Assembly (NCBI RefSeq): GCF_036322585.1 | Contig: NZ_AP024600.1 | Span: 5,518,001-5,582,000 of the forward strand | DNA length: 64,000 bases | Reading direction: 5' to 3' | Origin: Luteolibacter sp. LG18 | GTDB lineage: Bacteria; Verrucomicrobiota; Verrucomicrobiia; Verrucomicrobiales; Akkermansiaceae | Notes under the pieces: generated by a model | What the model was told of the DNA's origin: nothing | Seen by the model: only the letters and a program-made list of their open reading frames with translations | Databases searched by the model: none | Shown: positions 20,201-27,076 of the stretch, piece by piece | How the letters are laid out: the number at the start of each line of letters is the position of its first letter | Position numbering within the stretch: the stretch's first letter is position 1 | Translations under genes and position numbers: made by a program

Positions 20201-22672
20201 GCCGCGGGTGCGAACGTCAACGCGACGCTGAACATCACCGTGGTCAACGTGAACGATGCCCCGACCTTCGCCTCCGCCCTCACGGCACCGGACGCGACCT
20301 CGGGCATGCCCTACACCGGCAACACCATCGGCAGCTCCGCCAGTGACGTGGACGCGGGTGACGCGCTTACTTACTCGAAGGTTTCCGGTCCATCCTGGCT
20401 GGTTGTCGCTTCCACCGGCACGCTTTCCGGCACCCCTGGGCTCGCCGATGGCGGCAGCGCCAACGTCTTCACGGTGCGCGCCACCGATGGAACGGGGGCC
20501 TATGCCGAGACCACGCTGACGATCAACGTGATCATCCCCGACCTCGCCGCCGATCCGGATGGCGATGGCTCGCCGACCGGCTTGGAGTTCACCGTTGGCA
20601 CAGCGCCGTTCGACAACGCTTCGGTTCCGGGTTCGATCTACACCAACCTCCGCGGCTGGTGGAAACTTGACGAAACCTCCGGCACCAATGCCGATGACGC
20701 CACCGGCCGCGTGCAGGATGGCACCCTCGCCGGCAGCCCGGCATCCACCGCCGGCATCGTGGGCAATGCCCTGAACCTCGACGGCACCGATGACGGCATC
20801 ACGCTCGGCAACGCCCCGTCGCTGTCCGGCACCGGTGACTTCACGGTCGGTGCCTGGGTGAAGATCGCTCCGGGCTCCGGCACGGGCGTGATCATCCAGC
20901 AGCGCGATGCGACCGGCTCCGGCTACAACGGGGAGTATGGACTCCAGGTGCTGTCCAACGGCACCGTCGAGTTCTACATCTACAACGGCGGCTACCAGTT
21001 CGACATCACCACCCCGACGACCTACGGCCTGGTGAACGACAACCAGTGGCACTACGTCGCCGCCACCCGCAGCGGCACCACCGGCACCGTCTATGTGGAT
21101 GGCAACCCGCTGGCCACCGCCTCCGGCACGGCCAAGAGCCTGGTGTCCACGCTCACCATGTCGATCGGCTGGGACCAGCGTGACAACAACAAGCGCTTCA
21201 AGGGCCTACTCGACGAGGTCCGCCTCTACACCCGCGCGCTGAGCGCCAGTGAACTCAATGGCATCCATGACGGCCTGATCGCCAACCGCGCCCCGGCCTT
21301 CACCGCCGGTTCGTATACCCTCACCAATGCGACCGTGGGTTCCACCTACGCTGGCACCCTGGTGGGCAAGGCGACCGACGCCGACACCGACGTGCTGACC
21401 TTCGCCAAGGTCTCCGGCCCGTCGTGGCTCACGGTCGCCTCGAATGGCACGCTGTCCGGCACACCGGCGGCGGGCGACGCGGGCACCGGCAGCTACTCGG
21501 TGAGCGTCACCGATCCGGATGGCCAGAGCGCCACCGCCTCGCTGAGTGTCACGGTCTACGGCGCGTTGCCCTCCGGCTGGACCGCCGGGGACATCGGCAG
21601 CACCGGTGTCGTGGGTTCCAGCGGCTACACCTCGGGCACCGGCCTCTACACGATCAGTGGAGCAGGCGCGGACATCTGGGGCACGGCCGATGCGTTCCAA
21701 TATGCTTCCACCTCGATGACGGGTGACGGTGAGATCCGCGCCCGGGTGACCTCGCAGTCGAATACCGGTGGCTGGGCGAAGGCCGGTGTCATGATGCGTG
21801 ACACCACCGCCGCGGGTTCCGCCCACGCGATGATGGTGGTGACGCCGTCCAACGGCTTCGCCAACCAGTATCGAGCGACCACGGGTGCAAGCAGCAGCCA
21901 CATCGCCGGACCGGCGCTCAACGCCTACCCGAACAACTGGGTGCGCGTGACGCGCTGCGGTTCCCTGTTCACCACCTACGTGTCGTCCAACGGCACGACG
22001 TGGACGCAGGTCGGCCAGGAAACGGTGACGATGGGCAGCACGATCCGCGTGGGTCTGGCGGTGGACTCCACCTCCACCACCACGGCCAGCACGGCGACCT
22101 TCGACAACGTGACGGTGACGCCGTATCCCTCGCCGTGGGTCACGGCGGACGTCGGCACCACCGGTGTGGCGGGCCGCTCGGAGTTCTTCAACAACGTCCA
22201 TACCTTGAACGGCGCGGGCGTGGTGGGAGGCACCGCGGACGGACTGCGCTACACCTACCAGGCGCTGACCGCGGATGGCGACATCACGGTGCGTATCCCG
22301 AGCTTCGCCAACACCGGCTCCAGCTCGCGGATCGGGGTGATGATTCGTGACACGCTGTCGGCGAATTCGGCGCACGTGTTCCTCGGTACGGATGGCTCGG
22401 GTGCCTTCACCTGGACCTACCGCACCACGGCGGGCGGCAGCACGACCACCGCGAACAGCGGCACGGCGACGGCTCCGAACGTGTGGGTGCGCCTGACCCG
22501 CGTGGGCAATGTCATCACGGCCTACAGCAGCACGAATGGGACGAGTTGGACGACGGTGGGCAGCCAGACGGTGACGATGGCGAGCAACTGCTACATCGGC
22601 CTGGCCGTGGGCAGCGGCAACACGACCGGGCTGAACGCCTCGACGTTCGACAACGTCACGGTCACTCCGTAA
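14237..22672 (+). CDS. Giant secreted PL8-type polysaccharide lyase with Ig-like, PATR and LamG modules
   Basis: This encodes 2811 residues. The ATG at 14237 starts a signal peptide (MTKKPKPTAIVPAAILVLLPFAAWS). Residues ~30-840 resemble polysaccharide lyase family 8 (chondroitin ABC lyase-like): an alpha-toroid, then beta-sandwiches. The segment DGSVIHHNGYASNY at residue 282 matches the family catalytic loop; H288 and Y295 keep the 7-residue His-Tyr spacing. Then follow an Ig-like domain (~850-935), three putative-Ig repeats with the AWL.VA..G.L.GTP motif (~938-1218), PATR repeats (~1221-1724), a cadherin-like domain (~1724-1818), three more Ig repeats (~1818-2101), a LamG-like lectin domain (~2131-2348), another Ig repeat, and two beta-sandwich repeats (~2444-2811). 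It should cleave uronic-acid-containing glycans by beta-elimination, for example glycosaminoglycan-like ones. The substrate is inferred from family only. Confidence 0.8.
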   Translation: MTKKPKPTAIVPAAILVLLPFAAWSTPAYTWDLRTWHPHAEALPSSLTSQQLASLDQLDAYYPTAMTTANGTGLTAAELNEVAAMPAYFALSRDPSTGALTGRDIVMDGDESAVAQPDVGKPASFYADFTLKVERLTELYAKATTAQAPQLEQVYSDLIEHFLDLNYLPGGRVPGYLPVGNGYLWRDHGWKTLRMMNKLSADKRDLYAMSLAHVCGFSTLLPENSWSSTDVYYNYYATANKALALMSDTPAKWQLVRLVRRGMDVSTIGWEDDPVSPLVPRDGSVIHHNGYASNYTSYSYAGQLVMHTNWTTAGFTSSYTAQAISNMRRASLAWCFTTTGGLNPLHQIREGNFPSGTSLGDGGAGNGPDFALKAANLTSAYYGTPIANDLEMAYAAISKTGVGSTTLPTQWRTITPPSNPEPNSPLYTATLQGHYSRTTTGTSIQRGPGNWVASLRGQPSHWTGAESRSAMGLPPHFIKKMLHGSLELITTGKNGRKPNEVDSGYRYEGWNPSYYPNVTCPDYAPGDLLYWQVWAYFGGESNLMGGANLRDSGIWMNAGTASKSAFFLGNRIVLVTNNITGNGLHTGLIQTAHDTPASEPLVLDGTSNTADGTWTLAAGGNHKIVDPRGNAYYVHADPATPQIQARRGNQDWTYALASQWTGTGTAPTFTYASDFLARMNEFTPTTANYSRVWFDHGATATNQALEYTVLVKPQAGDLDTYAAAMANPATAPVTVTQSAKMHRYRDRSTGTHAIAVFDPNEAVQMGGLATVNRAGAYIWRTDGDLLRLSVSSSETENTAAFQLALTGEWTLDSQQDTYSVTVTPNAGGTAVSISYRDTPQSLVLRRVMPQVVVTVPANNATVNAPVSQTIGADVTTHGHTIAKVQFFDGTILIGEDATAPYSVTWTTTTLGSHNLSARAVISAASSVDSAPVAVSAVNTAPVFNSDPVQARAVVNTPATGQLAATDSGASETLTYAKVSGPAWLTVAADGTLGGTPSSANLGSNTFTVRVTDSYGAQASATLTITVGQTNAAPVFTANPITKPAAIEDTAYTGTLAGSATDADAGDWLTYSKVSGPAWLQVAANGALGGPPSNGDVGANTFVVKATDGAGASVQATLNLNVTNVNDAPLWTNPVLTKVDATAGTPYSASVTTDASDADPGDTLSFSKVAGPAWLNVAANGALSGTPTTPNDSGLPFTLRVMDSAGASADATLTLMVNVNTGDGTWLNAAGGTWNTVTNWNSATLADGANRIADFSTLNLTTNAIVTLDSPHTIGQLKFGDTTPSHNWTLNGSSLTLLTTTGNPTIQITSGTTGIGTVLTGFQGFTKTGAGALTLSGANTYTGVTTIADGSGLVTVNGNQTATTGGWLIGSGSSATTTVTFAAGSQINVNAGKQIRIGNTSATGTSSQTLNAAGTVENAGSLLVGRPAVLNLNTGGTWDQSGTMSVAAQGGYSASCYVKSGSIFSYYGTSTVKLNAAGGSAYLTIDGTFATTAGFEQPNAQATGVGRTTLQNGGTLKLAADVSALSTGVQFTLGTGGGVINTNGFTATLNQPLTGNGGFTKAGAGTLFLTSASAYTGPTLIGGGLLAVNGSLSNGAVTVGNTGTLGGGGTIGGAVTVQAGGTLAPSGAMTVNNTVGLAGNTVMTLGRTGAMHSNTQVKGVTTLTYGGTLTVTDVGTDALAMGDTFQLFSSSAYTGIFSGFTLPALPGGLSWHTGRLAIDGTITVGSLPLAVNDNFTTTEDTAGTFAVMANDSDPDNDTLTLLSVTQGAHGSVTISGSNVTYTPAANYNGTDSFTYTVTDSSDGTAMATVSVTVTPMNDAPTFTANPITGGNATEDSAYSGSIASYGSDIDAGDTLTFSKVSGPSWLTVASNGALSGTPLNGDVGANAFTVKVTDAAGANVNATLNIAVANVNDAPVFTANPITGGNATEDSAYSGSIASYGTDVDAGDSLTFSKVSGPAWLSVASNGALSGTPGNSDVGANSFTVKVTDAAGANVNATLNITVVNVNDAPTFASALTAPDATSGMPYTGNTIGSSASDVDAGDALTYSKVSGPSWLVVASTGTLSGTPGLADGGSANVFTVRATDGTGAYAETTLTINVIIPDLAADPDGDGSPTGLEFTVGTAPFDNASVPGSIYTNLRGWWKLDETSGTNADDATGRVQDGTLAGSPASTAGIVGNALNLDGTDDGITLGNAPSLSGTGDFTVGAWVKIAPGSGTGVIIQQRDATGSGYNGEYGLQVLSNGTVEFYIYNGGYQFDITTPTTYGLVNDNQWHYVAATRSGTTGTVYVDGNPLATASGTAKSLVSTLTMSIGWDQRDNNKRFKGLLDEVRLYTRALSASELNGIHDGLIANRAPAFTAGSYTLTNATVGSTYAGTLVGKATDADTDVLTFAKVSGPSWLTVASNGTLSGTPAAGDAGTGSYSVSVTDPDGQSATASLSVTVYGALPSGWTAGDIGSTGVVGSSGYTSGTGLYTISGAGADIWGTADAFQYASTSMTGDGEIRARVTSQSNTGGWAKAGVMMRDTTAAGSAHAMMVVTPSNGFANQYRATTGASSSHIAGPALNAYPNNWVRVTRCGSLFTTYVSSNGTTWTQVGQETVTMGSTIRVGLAVDSTSTTTASTATFDNVTVTPYPSPWVTADVGTTGVAGRSEFFNNVHTLNGAGVVGGTADGLRYTYQALTADGDITVRIPSFANTGSSSRIGVMIRDTLSANSAHVFLGTDGSGAFTWTYRTTAGGSTTTANSGTATAPNVWVRLTRVGNVITAYSSTNGTSWTTVGSQTVTMASNCYIGLAVGSGNTTGLNASTFDNVTVTP

Positions 22673-22690
22673 ACGCTCGATCGAATCCAC

Positions 22691-22738
22691 GCGGGCGGCG
22701 GCTCCGGTTTGCATGATGCGAACTGGTCCGCCGCCCGC
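22691..22738. terminator. Bidirectional hairpin between convergent PL8 and GH16 genes
   Basis: An 11-bp perfect stem (GCGGGCGGCGG at 22691-22701 with 22728-22738) carries a second imperfect stem in its loop. It lies between two convergent stop codons and is the only structure in the 92-bp gap. No U-run follows. Confidence 0.6.
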
Positions 22739-22764
22739 TTCGCTTCCGTTCCACTGGACGAGGG

Positions 22765-23586
22765 CTACTCCTTCCTGTCGTTCTTGCGGTCCCGGTCCGC
22801 CTCAGACTGGGCGGGTGTCTGCCACACCCGAACATAATCCACGATGAATGCATCCGGTAGCGCGGCCTTGGCGATATCCCCAGCCCATTTCTCACTTTCG
22901 CAGGAGAGGATAAGATATTCCGGAGCCTTGGAAATGGGGACGCTCTCCGGCCAGCGGCCCGTCTCCGCGCCATCGATGTAGAACGCATACCCCTTCTCGT
23001 CCCATTTGACGGCAAAGGTGTGAAACCCCTTCGTCATCCCCGGCACCTTCGCCTCGATTCCGACCGACTTGTGGAATTCCTTGTAGCCGCCCCAGTGCGC
23101 GGTGTGGTGCATCACATCCCCATTGTAGGCTAAGTGCTCCATCACATCGATTTCCACACCGGACTTGGCCGGATCCTCAACCGGCTTCCCGAAAGTCGGC
23201 GAAGCGAGCCAGAAGGCGCTCCAAAACCCGTTTTCCTTCTGCAACTGGCACCGGCATTCGAAATAGCCGTGCGTGGCTTCGAATTTCCCCGCCGTGCCGA
23301 TGTAGCCGGTCTCATAGCGGTCTCCGTTCTTCCGCACCACGATCTGAAGATGGCCCTCACCATCCTGTCGGCAGGCGTCCTCCATGTTCCACAGGTCCCG
23401 CCATTTCCCGCCCATCATGGGTGACCAAACCTTGGGATCGGGAGGAGCACCTTTGGCACCATTGAATTCGTCGCGAAACACCAGCTTGTATCCCTGATCC
23501 AGGATCGGCTTCGGCACCTCGGCCTCGGTGGACGCCTTGGCGGCGGGCATGACGGCGAACAGGGCGATGGCGGGCAGGTGACGCAT
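22765..23586 (-). CDS. Secreted glycoside hydrolase family 16 enzyme
   Basis: This encodes 273 residues with a signal peptide (MRHLPAIALFAVMPAAKA). It contains the GH16 beta-jelly-roll landmarks YKLVFRDEFNG at the start of the fold, GYFECRCQLQ, and the catalytic signature EIDVMEH, with E145 as nucleophile, D147 and E150 as acid/base. The end reads FIVDYVRVWQ, the usual last strand. GH16 members cleave beta-1,3/1,4 glucans or galactans such as laminarin, agar or carrageenan; the exact substrate is not decided by the motif. A charged tail (AQSEADRDRKNDRKE) follows. It starts 48 bp after the TonB-like gene stop on the same strand and may be co-transcribed with it. Confidence 0.9.
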   Translation of the reverse strand: MRHLPAIALFAVMPAAKASTEAEVPKPILDQGYKLVFRDEFNGAKGAPPDPKVWSPMMGGKWRDLWNMEDACRQDGEGHLQIVVRKNGDRYETGYIGTAGKFEATHGYFECRCQLQKENGFWSAFWLASPTFGKPVEDPAKSGVEIDVMEHLAYNGDVMHHTAHWGGYKEFHKSVGIEAKVPGMTKGFHTFAVKWDEKGYAFYIDGAETGRWPESVPISKAPEYLILSCESEKWAGDIAKAALPDAFIVDYVRVWQTPAQSEADRDRKNDRKE

Positions 23587-23634
23587 GGAGCCGATATGAC
23601 GTCCGAGGGTTTCGCGAACTTACATGAGATCCCG

Positions 23635-24960
23635 TCAGATCCCGGGTCCGGTCGATTTACGGCCGAGCTTCCACACCGGCCCGGAGGGATCGAAGGGCGC
23701 GGCCATCTCCTTCGCCTTCACCTCGGGCAGACCGGAATCGAGACGGAACAACGGCAGGATCGGCGCGCCGGTCGACGCCTTCTGATAAGTCGCGCCGATC
23801 TCCTCGATGTAAAGCAGAGCCCCGAACGATCCGCCCGGCACCTCGCTGATGAGGATCTCCAGTTCGTATTCCGATCCGGCGTTCGCCTCGAACTCGGTCC
23901 CTACCGCCAGCCCGCCGATGGCATCGTTCCATCCGCCGAGCGTGTCGTATTGATAAAACGTCACCGGAAGCTTCATCGGATAGTCCCGGCGGATCGCCTT
24001 CTTGAGATCCTGGTTCTCCGCTTCGCCACGCAGCACCGCCCGGGTGTTCTTGTCGGAGAACGACATCGGCGCGGTTCCGGAAGTCCAGCCGTGATCGAGC
24101 ACCGCCTTGCGGTTGAACCGGACCACCATGATGTCATCGGCGGCTCCCACGAAACGGTAACGCGCCGTCTTGGGCGGAATCACGCTGCCCCGGTAGAGCA
24201 CCATCCAGCGGCTCGGCTGAACCTCCTTCTCGCACTTGAAGGCGGCCGGTGCCGCATCCGCGGACATCCTTGGAATGTAGACACGGGTCTGATAAAGCTT
24301 CTGCGGAGCCTGATAGTATTTCCTCAGGGTGCTGTCCCGCCAGCCATCGTTCACGAATTCGCGGACGATCTTCACCATGTCACCGGGAGTCACATCGGTG
24401 GACTGCCGCTTGTCCGTCTGCTTCATGTCATAGAAGGTGCCGACCATCGCGCCGGCATTGGGATCGACGAGGCCGAAGGGGCTCATCCCTCCCGCGGCAC
24501 CACCACCGAGGCCCGGCCCCATGCCGCCGCCGAAACCGCGGCCATTGCCATCCCCGCGGCCGCCACCGGCGCCGCTGCCACCCAGCCCGCCGGACAAAGC
24601 ACCCGAGCTCAGGGAGCCCACCGAGGACATCGACGCGGCGGGATCGACTTCCGGCAGGGTGAACGACGAGGACGATCCCTTGGCGGAGAGACGTGGCGCG
24701 TTCGCCGTGGTCATCGTGGCGCGCTTTTTTTTCTGGCTCACCTCCTTCACCCCCGAAGAGCCCCCTCCACCGCCCTTCGGCATGAAGTCGATCTCCGCTT
24801 TCTTCGCCGGAATGATCTGGAACACCCACACCACTCCCACCGCGAGCAAGATGGCGTGGACGATGATCGACACGGACAGCGAGCCTCCCCCGAGCTTTCG
24901 CCAGACGGACGGCGGGCGGTGCTTCGGGCGGACGGTTTCAGGGAAAAGATCGAGGGACAT
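23635..24960 (-). CDS. TonB-like-anchored protein with glycine-rich linker and possible PA14-type domain
   Basis: This encodes 441 residues. The ATG at 24960 is chosen because the operator-like site at 25034-25052 lies 83 nt upstream and the longer frame crosses it. A short basic N-terminus precedes one membrane helix (SVSIIVHAILLAVGVVWVFQ, residues 30-49), resembling the anchor of TonB/energy-transducer proteins. Next come a Gly/Ser-rich linker with GGG runs (~62-165) and a globular C-terminus. Residues ~250-400 (SVIPPKTARYRFVGAADDIMVVRFNRKAVLDHGW) look like a PA14-type carbohydrate-binding beta-sandwich. There is no TonB C-terminal domain. It is divergent from the response regulator and followed by a GH16 gene. 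A periplasm-spanning glycan-binding component is possible (inference). Confidence 0.6.
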   Translation of the reverse strand: MSLDLFPETVRPKHRPPSVWRKLGGGSLSVSIIVHAILLAVGVVWVFQIIPAKKAEIDFMPKGGGGGSSGVKEVSQKKKRATMTTANAPRLSAKGSSSSFTLPEVDPAASMSSVGSLSSGALSGGLGGSGAGGGRGDGNGRGFGGGMGPGLGGGAAGGMSPFGLVDPNAGAMVGTFYDMKQTDKRQSTDVTPGDMVKIVREFVNDGWRDSTLRKYYQAPQKLYQTRVYIPRMSADAAPAAFKCEKEVQPSRWMVLYRGSVIPPKTARYRFVGAADDIMVVRFNRKAVLDHGWTSGTAPMSFSDKNTRAVLRGEAENQDLKKAIRRDYPMKLPVTFYQYDTLGGWNDAIGGLAVGTEFEANAGSEYELEILISEVPGGSFGALLYIEEIGATYQKASTGAPILPLFRLDSGLPEVKAKEMAAPFDPSGPVWKLGRKSTGPGI

Positions 24961-25033
24961 GGAGGGGCTGGGTTGTGGGAACCACAGGGGGATTCCCTTT
25001 CCGTCCACTGTATCCTCCTTTCCCATCCCCGGT

Positions 25034-25052
25034 AGTGGGTAAAACTGCCAGT
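25034..25052. promoter_or_regulatory. Palindromic operator candidate, copy 4 (TonB-like gene)
   Basis: The site reads AGTGGGTAAAACTGCCAGT and on the minus strand contains GGCAGTTTTACCC. It is centred 83 nt upstream of the start codon at 24960 and sits in the divergent region shared with the response regulator. Confidence 0.65.
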
Positions 25053-25210
25053 GCCTCCCGGGATGGCGGCACATGGAAAGGGGAGGCTCGAAGCCTCCCC
25101 TTTCTGGATGGCCCGCCCTCTGGTAAGGACAGGCGGAAACCACCCGCGGATACACTTAGGCAATAACAAATGAACGGAGCCAACCTACCTTCCGGCTCCA
25201 GTGCCCCACC

Positions 25211-25228
25211 ATTGGCAATACTGCCCAT
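25211..25228. promoter_or_regulatory. Palindromic operator candidate, copy 5 (response regulator, distal)
   Basis: The site reads ATTGGCAATACTGCCCAT, or ATGGGCAGTATTGCCAAT on the other strand. It differs by a single base from the site at 31469-31486. It is about 48 nt from the proximal site (centre to centre) and 96 nt from the regulator's start codon. Confidence 0.7.
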
Positions 25229-25258
25229 GGGAAACCGCCGCTTCCCCGAATTGGAAAG

Positions 25259-25277
25259 ATGGGTAGAATTGCCGAAT
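25259..25277. promoter_or_regulatory. Palindromic operator candidate, copy 6 (response regulator, proximal)
   Basis: The site reads ATGGGTAGAATTGCCGAAT and is centred 48-49 nt upstream of the regulator's start codon at 25316. This is the same distance seen for the GH20 and PATR genes at 10.4 kb. The pair of sites here suggests autoregulation. Confidence 0.7.
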
Positions 25278-25315
25278 TGCACGAACCCTCCCACATCGCG
25301 ATACTTGACTGAATC

Positions 25316-26005
25316 ATGAGCACACCCGATCACCCGAAACCCGCCTTCGTGGGAGACAAGGCGGCCACCACCCCACGCCCGCCCATCACCGTCGCAGTCG
25401 TGGAAGATGACTCCCGTATCCGCTGGAGCCTCACCGCCATCCTGGAAGAGGAAGACGATCTTGAATGCGTGGGCGCCTTCGCCAGTGCCGAAGAGGCCCT
25501 GACCCATCTGCCGAAGCTCGCCCCCCAAGTCGTGCTGATGGACGTGAACCTTCCCGGCATGACCGGGATCGACTGCGTTCGGCAGCTCACCGCCCGCCCG
25601 AAGCCGCCGCAGATCATCATGCTGACGGTGCGCCAGGACGCCGAAATCATCTTCGATGCACTGGCCGCCGGCGCCAGCGGCTACCTCCTGAAGCCCCCCA
25701 CCGCCGGTGAACTGGTCAATGCCGTGCGCGACGTGTCTTGCGGCGGGGCTCCGATGACCGCATCGATCGCCCGCCGTGTCGTCCAGTCCTTCAACAAGGT
25801 ACGCCCCAAGACCGCGGAGACCGAGGCCCTGTCGCCCCGTGAAATCCAGGTGCTCGAACTGCTCGTGAAAGGCTTCGCCTACAAGGAAGTCGCCGCGGAA
25901 CTCGGCATCAGCTACTCCACGGTCCAACGCCACATCGAGAGCATCTACCGAAAACTCCACGTTCACTCGCGCACCCACGCGGTCACGAAGTATCTCGGGG
26001 CCTGA
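25316..26005 (+). CDS. NarL/FixJ-family response regulator (orphan)
   Basis: This encodes 229 residues. After a 23-residue unstructured N-terminus comes a receiver domain with acidic residues D31-D32, phospho-acceptor D76 (VVLMDVNLPG), T104 and K126 (GYLLKPP). A LuxR-type HTH follows at about 163-220 (LSPREIQVLELLVKGFAYKEVAAELGISYSTVQRHIESIYRKL). It should bind DNA as a dimer when phosphorylated. No kinase gene is adjacent; the nearest NarL-type kinase is at 43313. Two copies of the palindrome lie in its promoter and others precede the flanking genes, so it is the leading candidate for the factor that binds them (inference). Confidence 0.92.
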   Translation: MSTPDHPKPAFVGDKAATTPRPPITVAVVEDDSRIRWSLTAILEEEDDLECVGAFASAEEALTHLPKLAPQVVLMDVNLPGMTGIDCVRQLTARPKPPQIIMLTVRQDAEIIFDALAAGASGYLLKPPTAGELVNAVRDVSCGGAPMTASIARRVVQSFNKVRPKTAETEALSPREIQVLELLVKGFAYKEVAAELGISYSTVQRHIESIYRKLHVHSRTHAVTKYLGA

Positions 26006-26012
26006 GGTCCCC

Positions 26013-26031
26013 ATGGGCAGTTTTGCCCGCT
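26013..26031. promoter_or_regulatory. Palindromic operator candidate, copy 7 (GH16 lipoprotein)
   Basis: The site reads ATGGGCAGTTTTGCCCGCT, with a perfect GGGCA/TGCCC core. It lies 8 bp after the response regulator stop codon and is centred about 91 nt upstream of the GH16 lipoprotein start. Confidence 0.7.
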
Positions 26032-26112
26032 ACCCGCAGCCCGGTTTTCCAGGATGATGGTCACATGCACGCCAATCCGCCTTCCGCCGGATCCGCGTGA
26101 ACCCTTCATCCC

Positions 26113-27024
26113 ATGTCCAACTCCCCTTCCTTCCCAAAGTGGGGCCTCGCCCTGGCTCTCCCCGCGCTGCTCGCCACCACCGGATGCGACTCCCCGGCCA
26201 AGGCCAAGCAGGCATCTTCCCCCGGACAAAACACCCGGGCGGATGAAACCGCCGTGCCCCCGGGCATCCAGCCCGCCGCCGCGGACCAATGGCAACTCGT
26301 GTGGCGGGATGAATTCGAGGGTGCCGCGTTCGACCCCACCAAGTGGGACTACCGTTACCTCGGCCCGCGCGACGGCGCCATCATGACCAAAGACTGCATC
26401 ACCGTGGAGAACGGGCTGATGCGCGTGTGGGTCCGCGAAAAGGATGGCCAGCTCCTCAATGGAATGGTGAGCACGCACAAGAAGTTCGAAACCCTCCACG
26501 GCATCATCGCCGGGCGCATCCGCTTCCCGCGGCAACAAGGACAGCATGGCTCCCTCTGGATGCAGCCGTCCAAGGGCGAGAAGATCCCGGACAATCCCGC
26601 GCGCAGCGGCGCCGAGATCGACATCGTCGAATGGTTCGGCCATGGCCGCAAGGATGGCGGCATCGCCTCCAACCTCTATTGGCCCGGCGTGAAAGACGGC
26701 ACGCTCGACATCAAAGCGAACCACGCCGGCGGCACCCATCCCTACCCCCTCTTGCCGGCGGGCGAAATCCTGAGCGACAACTTCCACGTCTTCTCCGTGG
26801 AATGGACGCCGACCGAATACGTCTTCCGGATCGACGGCAACGAAACCCAACGCGTTTCCCAAGGAGTCTCCCAAGTGCCGCAATATCTCATTCTCAGCCT
26901 GTTCTCCGCGGCCTGGGAAGCCCCGCGCCTCGACCGCACCCAGCTCCCCAACAGCATGGATGTCGACTGGGTGCGAGTGTGGCAGCGGAATTCCGCGCCG
27001 GCCCAGGAGGTGACGCGAAAGTAA
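26113..27024 (+). CDS. GH16 lipoprotein
   Basis: This encodes 303 residues with a lipoprotein signal: the lipobox LATTGC gives lipidation at C25, so the enzyme is membrane-tethered. The GH16 fold begins at QWQLVWRDEFEGAAFD. The catalytic signature is EIDIVEWFGH (E168, D170, E173), and the last strand is MDVDWVRVWQR. It is likely an endo-beta-glucanase or galactanase acting at the cell surface. It differs clearly in sequence from the GH16 at 22765 and is not a recent duplicate. It follows the response regulator in the same direction with an operator-like site between, so it is a likely direct target. A strong hairpin follows. Confidence 0.92.
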   Translation: MSNSPSFPKWGLALALPALLATTGCDSPAKAKQASSPGQNTRADETAVPPGIQPAAADQWQLVWRDEFEGAAFDPTKWDYRYLGPRDGAIMTKDCITVENGLMRVWVREKDGQLLNGMVSTHKKFETLHGIIAGRIRFPRQQGQHGSLWMQPSKGEKIPDNPARSGAEIDIVEWFGHGRKDGGIASNLYWPGVKDGTLDIKANHAGGTHPYPLLPAGEILSDNFHVFSVEWTPTEYVFRIDGNETQRVSQGVSQVPQYLILSLFSAAWEAPRLDRTQLPNSMDVDWVRVWQRNSAPAQEVTRK

Positions 27025-27047
27025 TCGGGCGAAAGGACCGGAAGTTC

Positions 27048-27074
27048 GCAGCGCGAAGCCGGGCTTCGCGCTGC
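27048..27074. terminator. Bidirectional hairpin between GH16 lipoprotein and convergent gene
   Basis: Perfect 13-bp arms (GCAGCGCGAAGCC at 27048-27060 with 27062-27074) are separated by one base, so the tip must open into a loop. It ends 2 bp before the stop codon of the convergent gene. Confidence 0.65.
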
Positions 27075-27076
27075 AC

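Noticed and set aside
18809-21052. Long antisense reading frames opposite the PL8 and PATR genes (several of 500-800 codons)
   Set aside because: They mirror GC-rich repetitive coding DNA on the other strand, are rich in Arg/Gly/Ala/His, lack signals or domains, and lie exactly opposite well-supported proteins.
25316-26005. LuxR-type quorum-sensing receptor
   Set aside because: The N-terminal domain is a phospho-receiver, not an acyl-homoserine-lactone-binding domain, and no LuxI-type synthase is seen.
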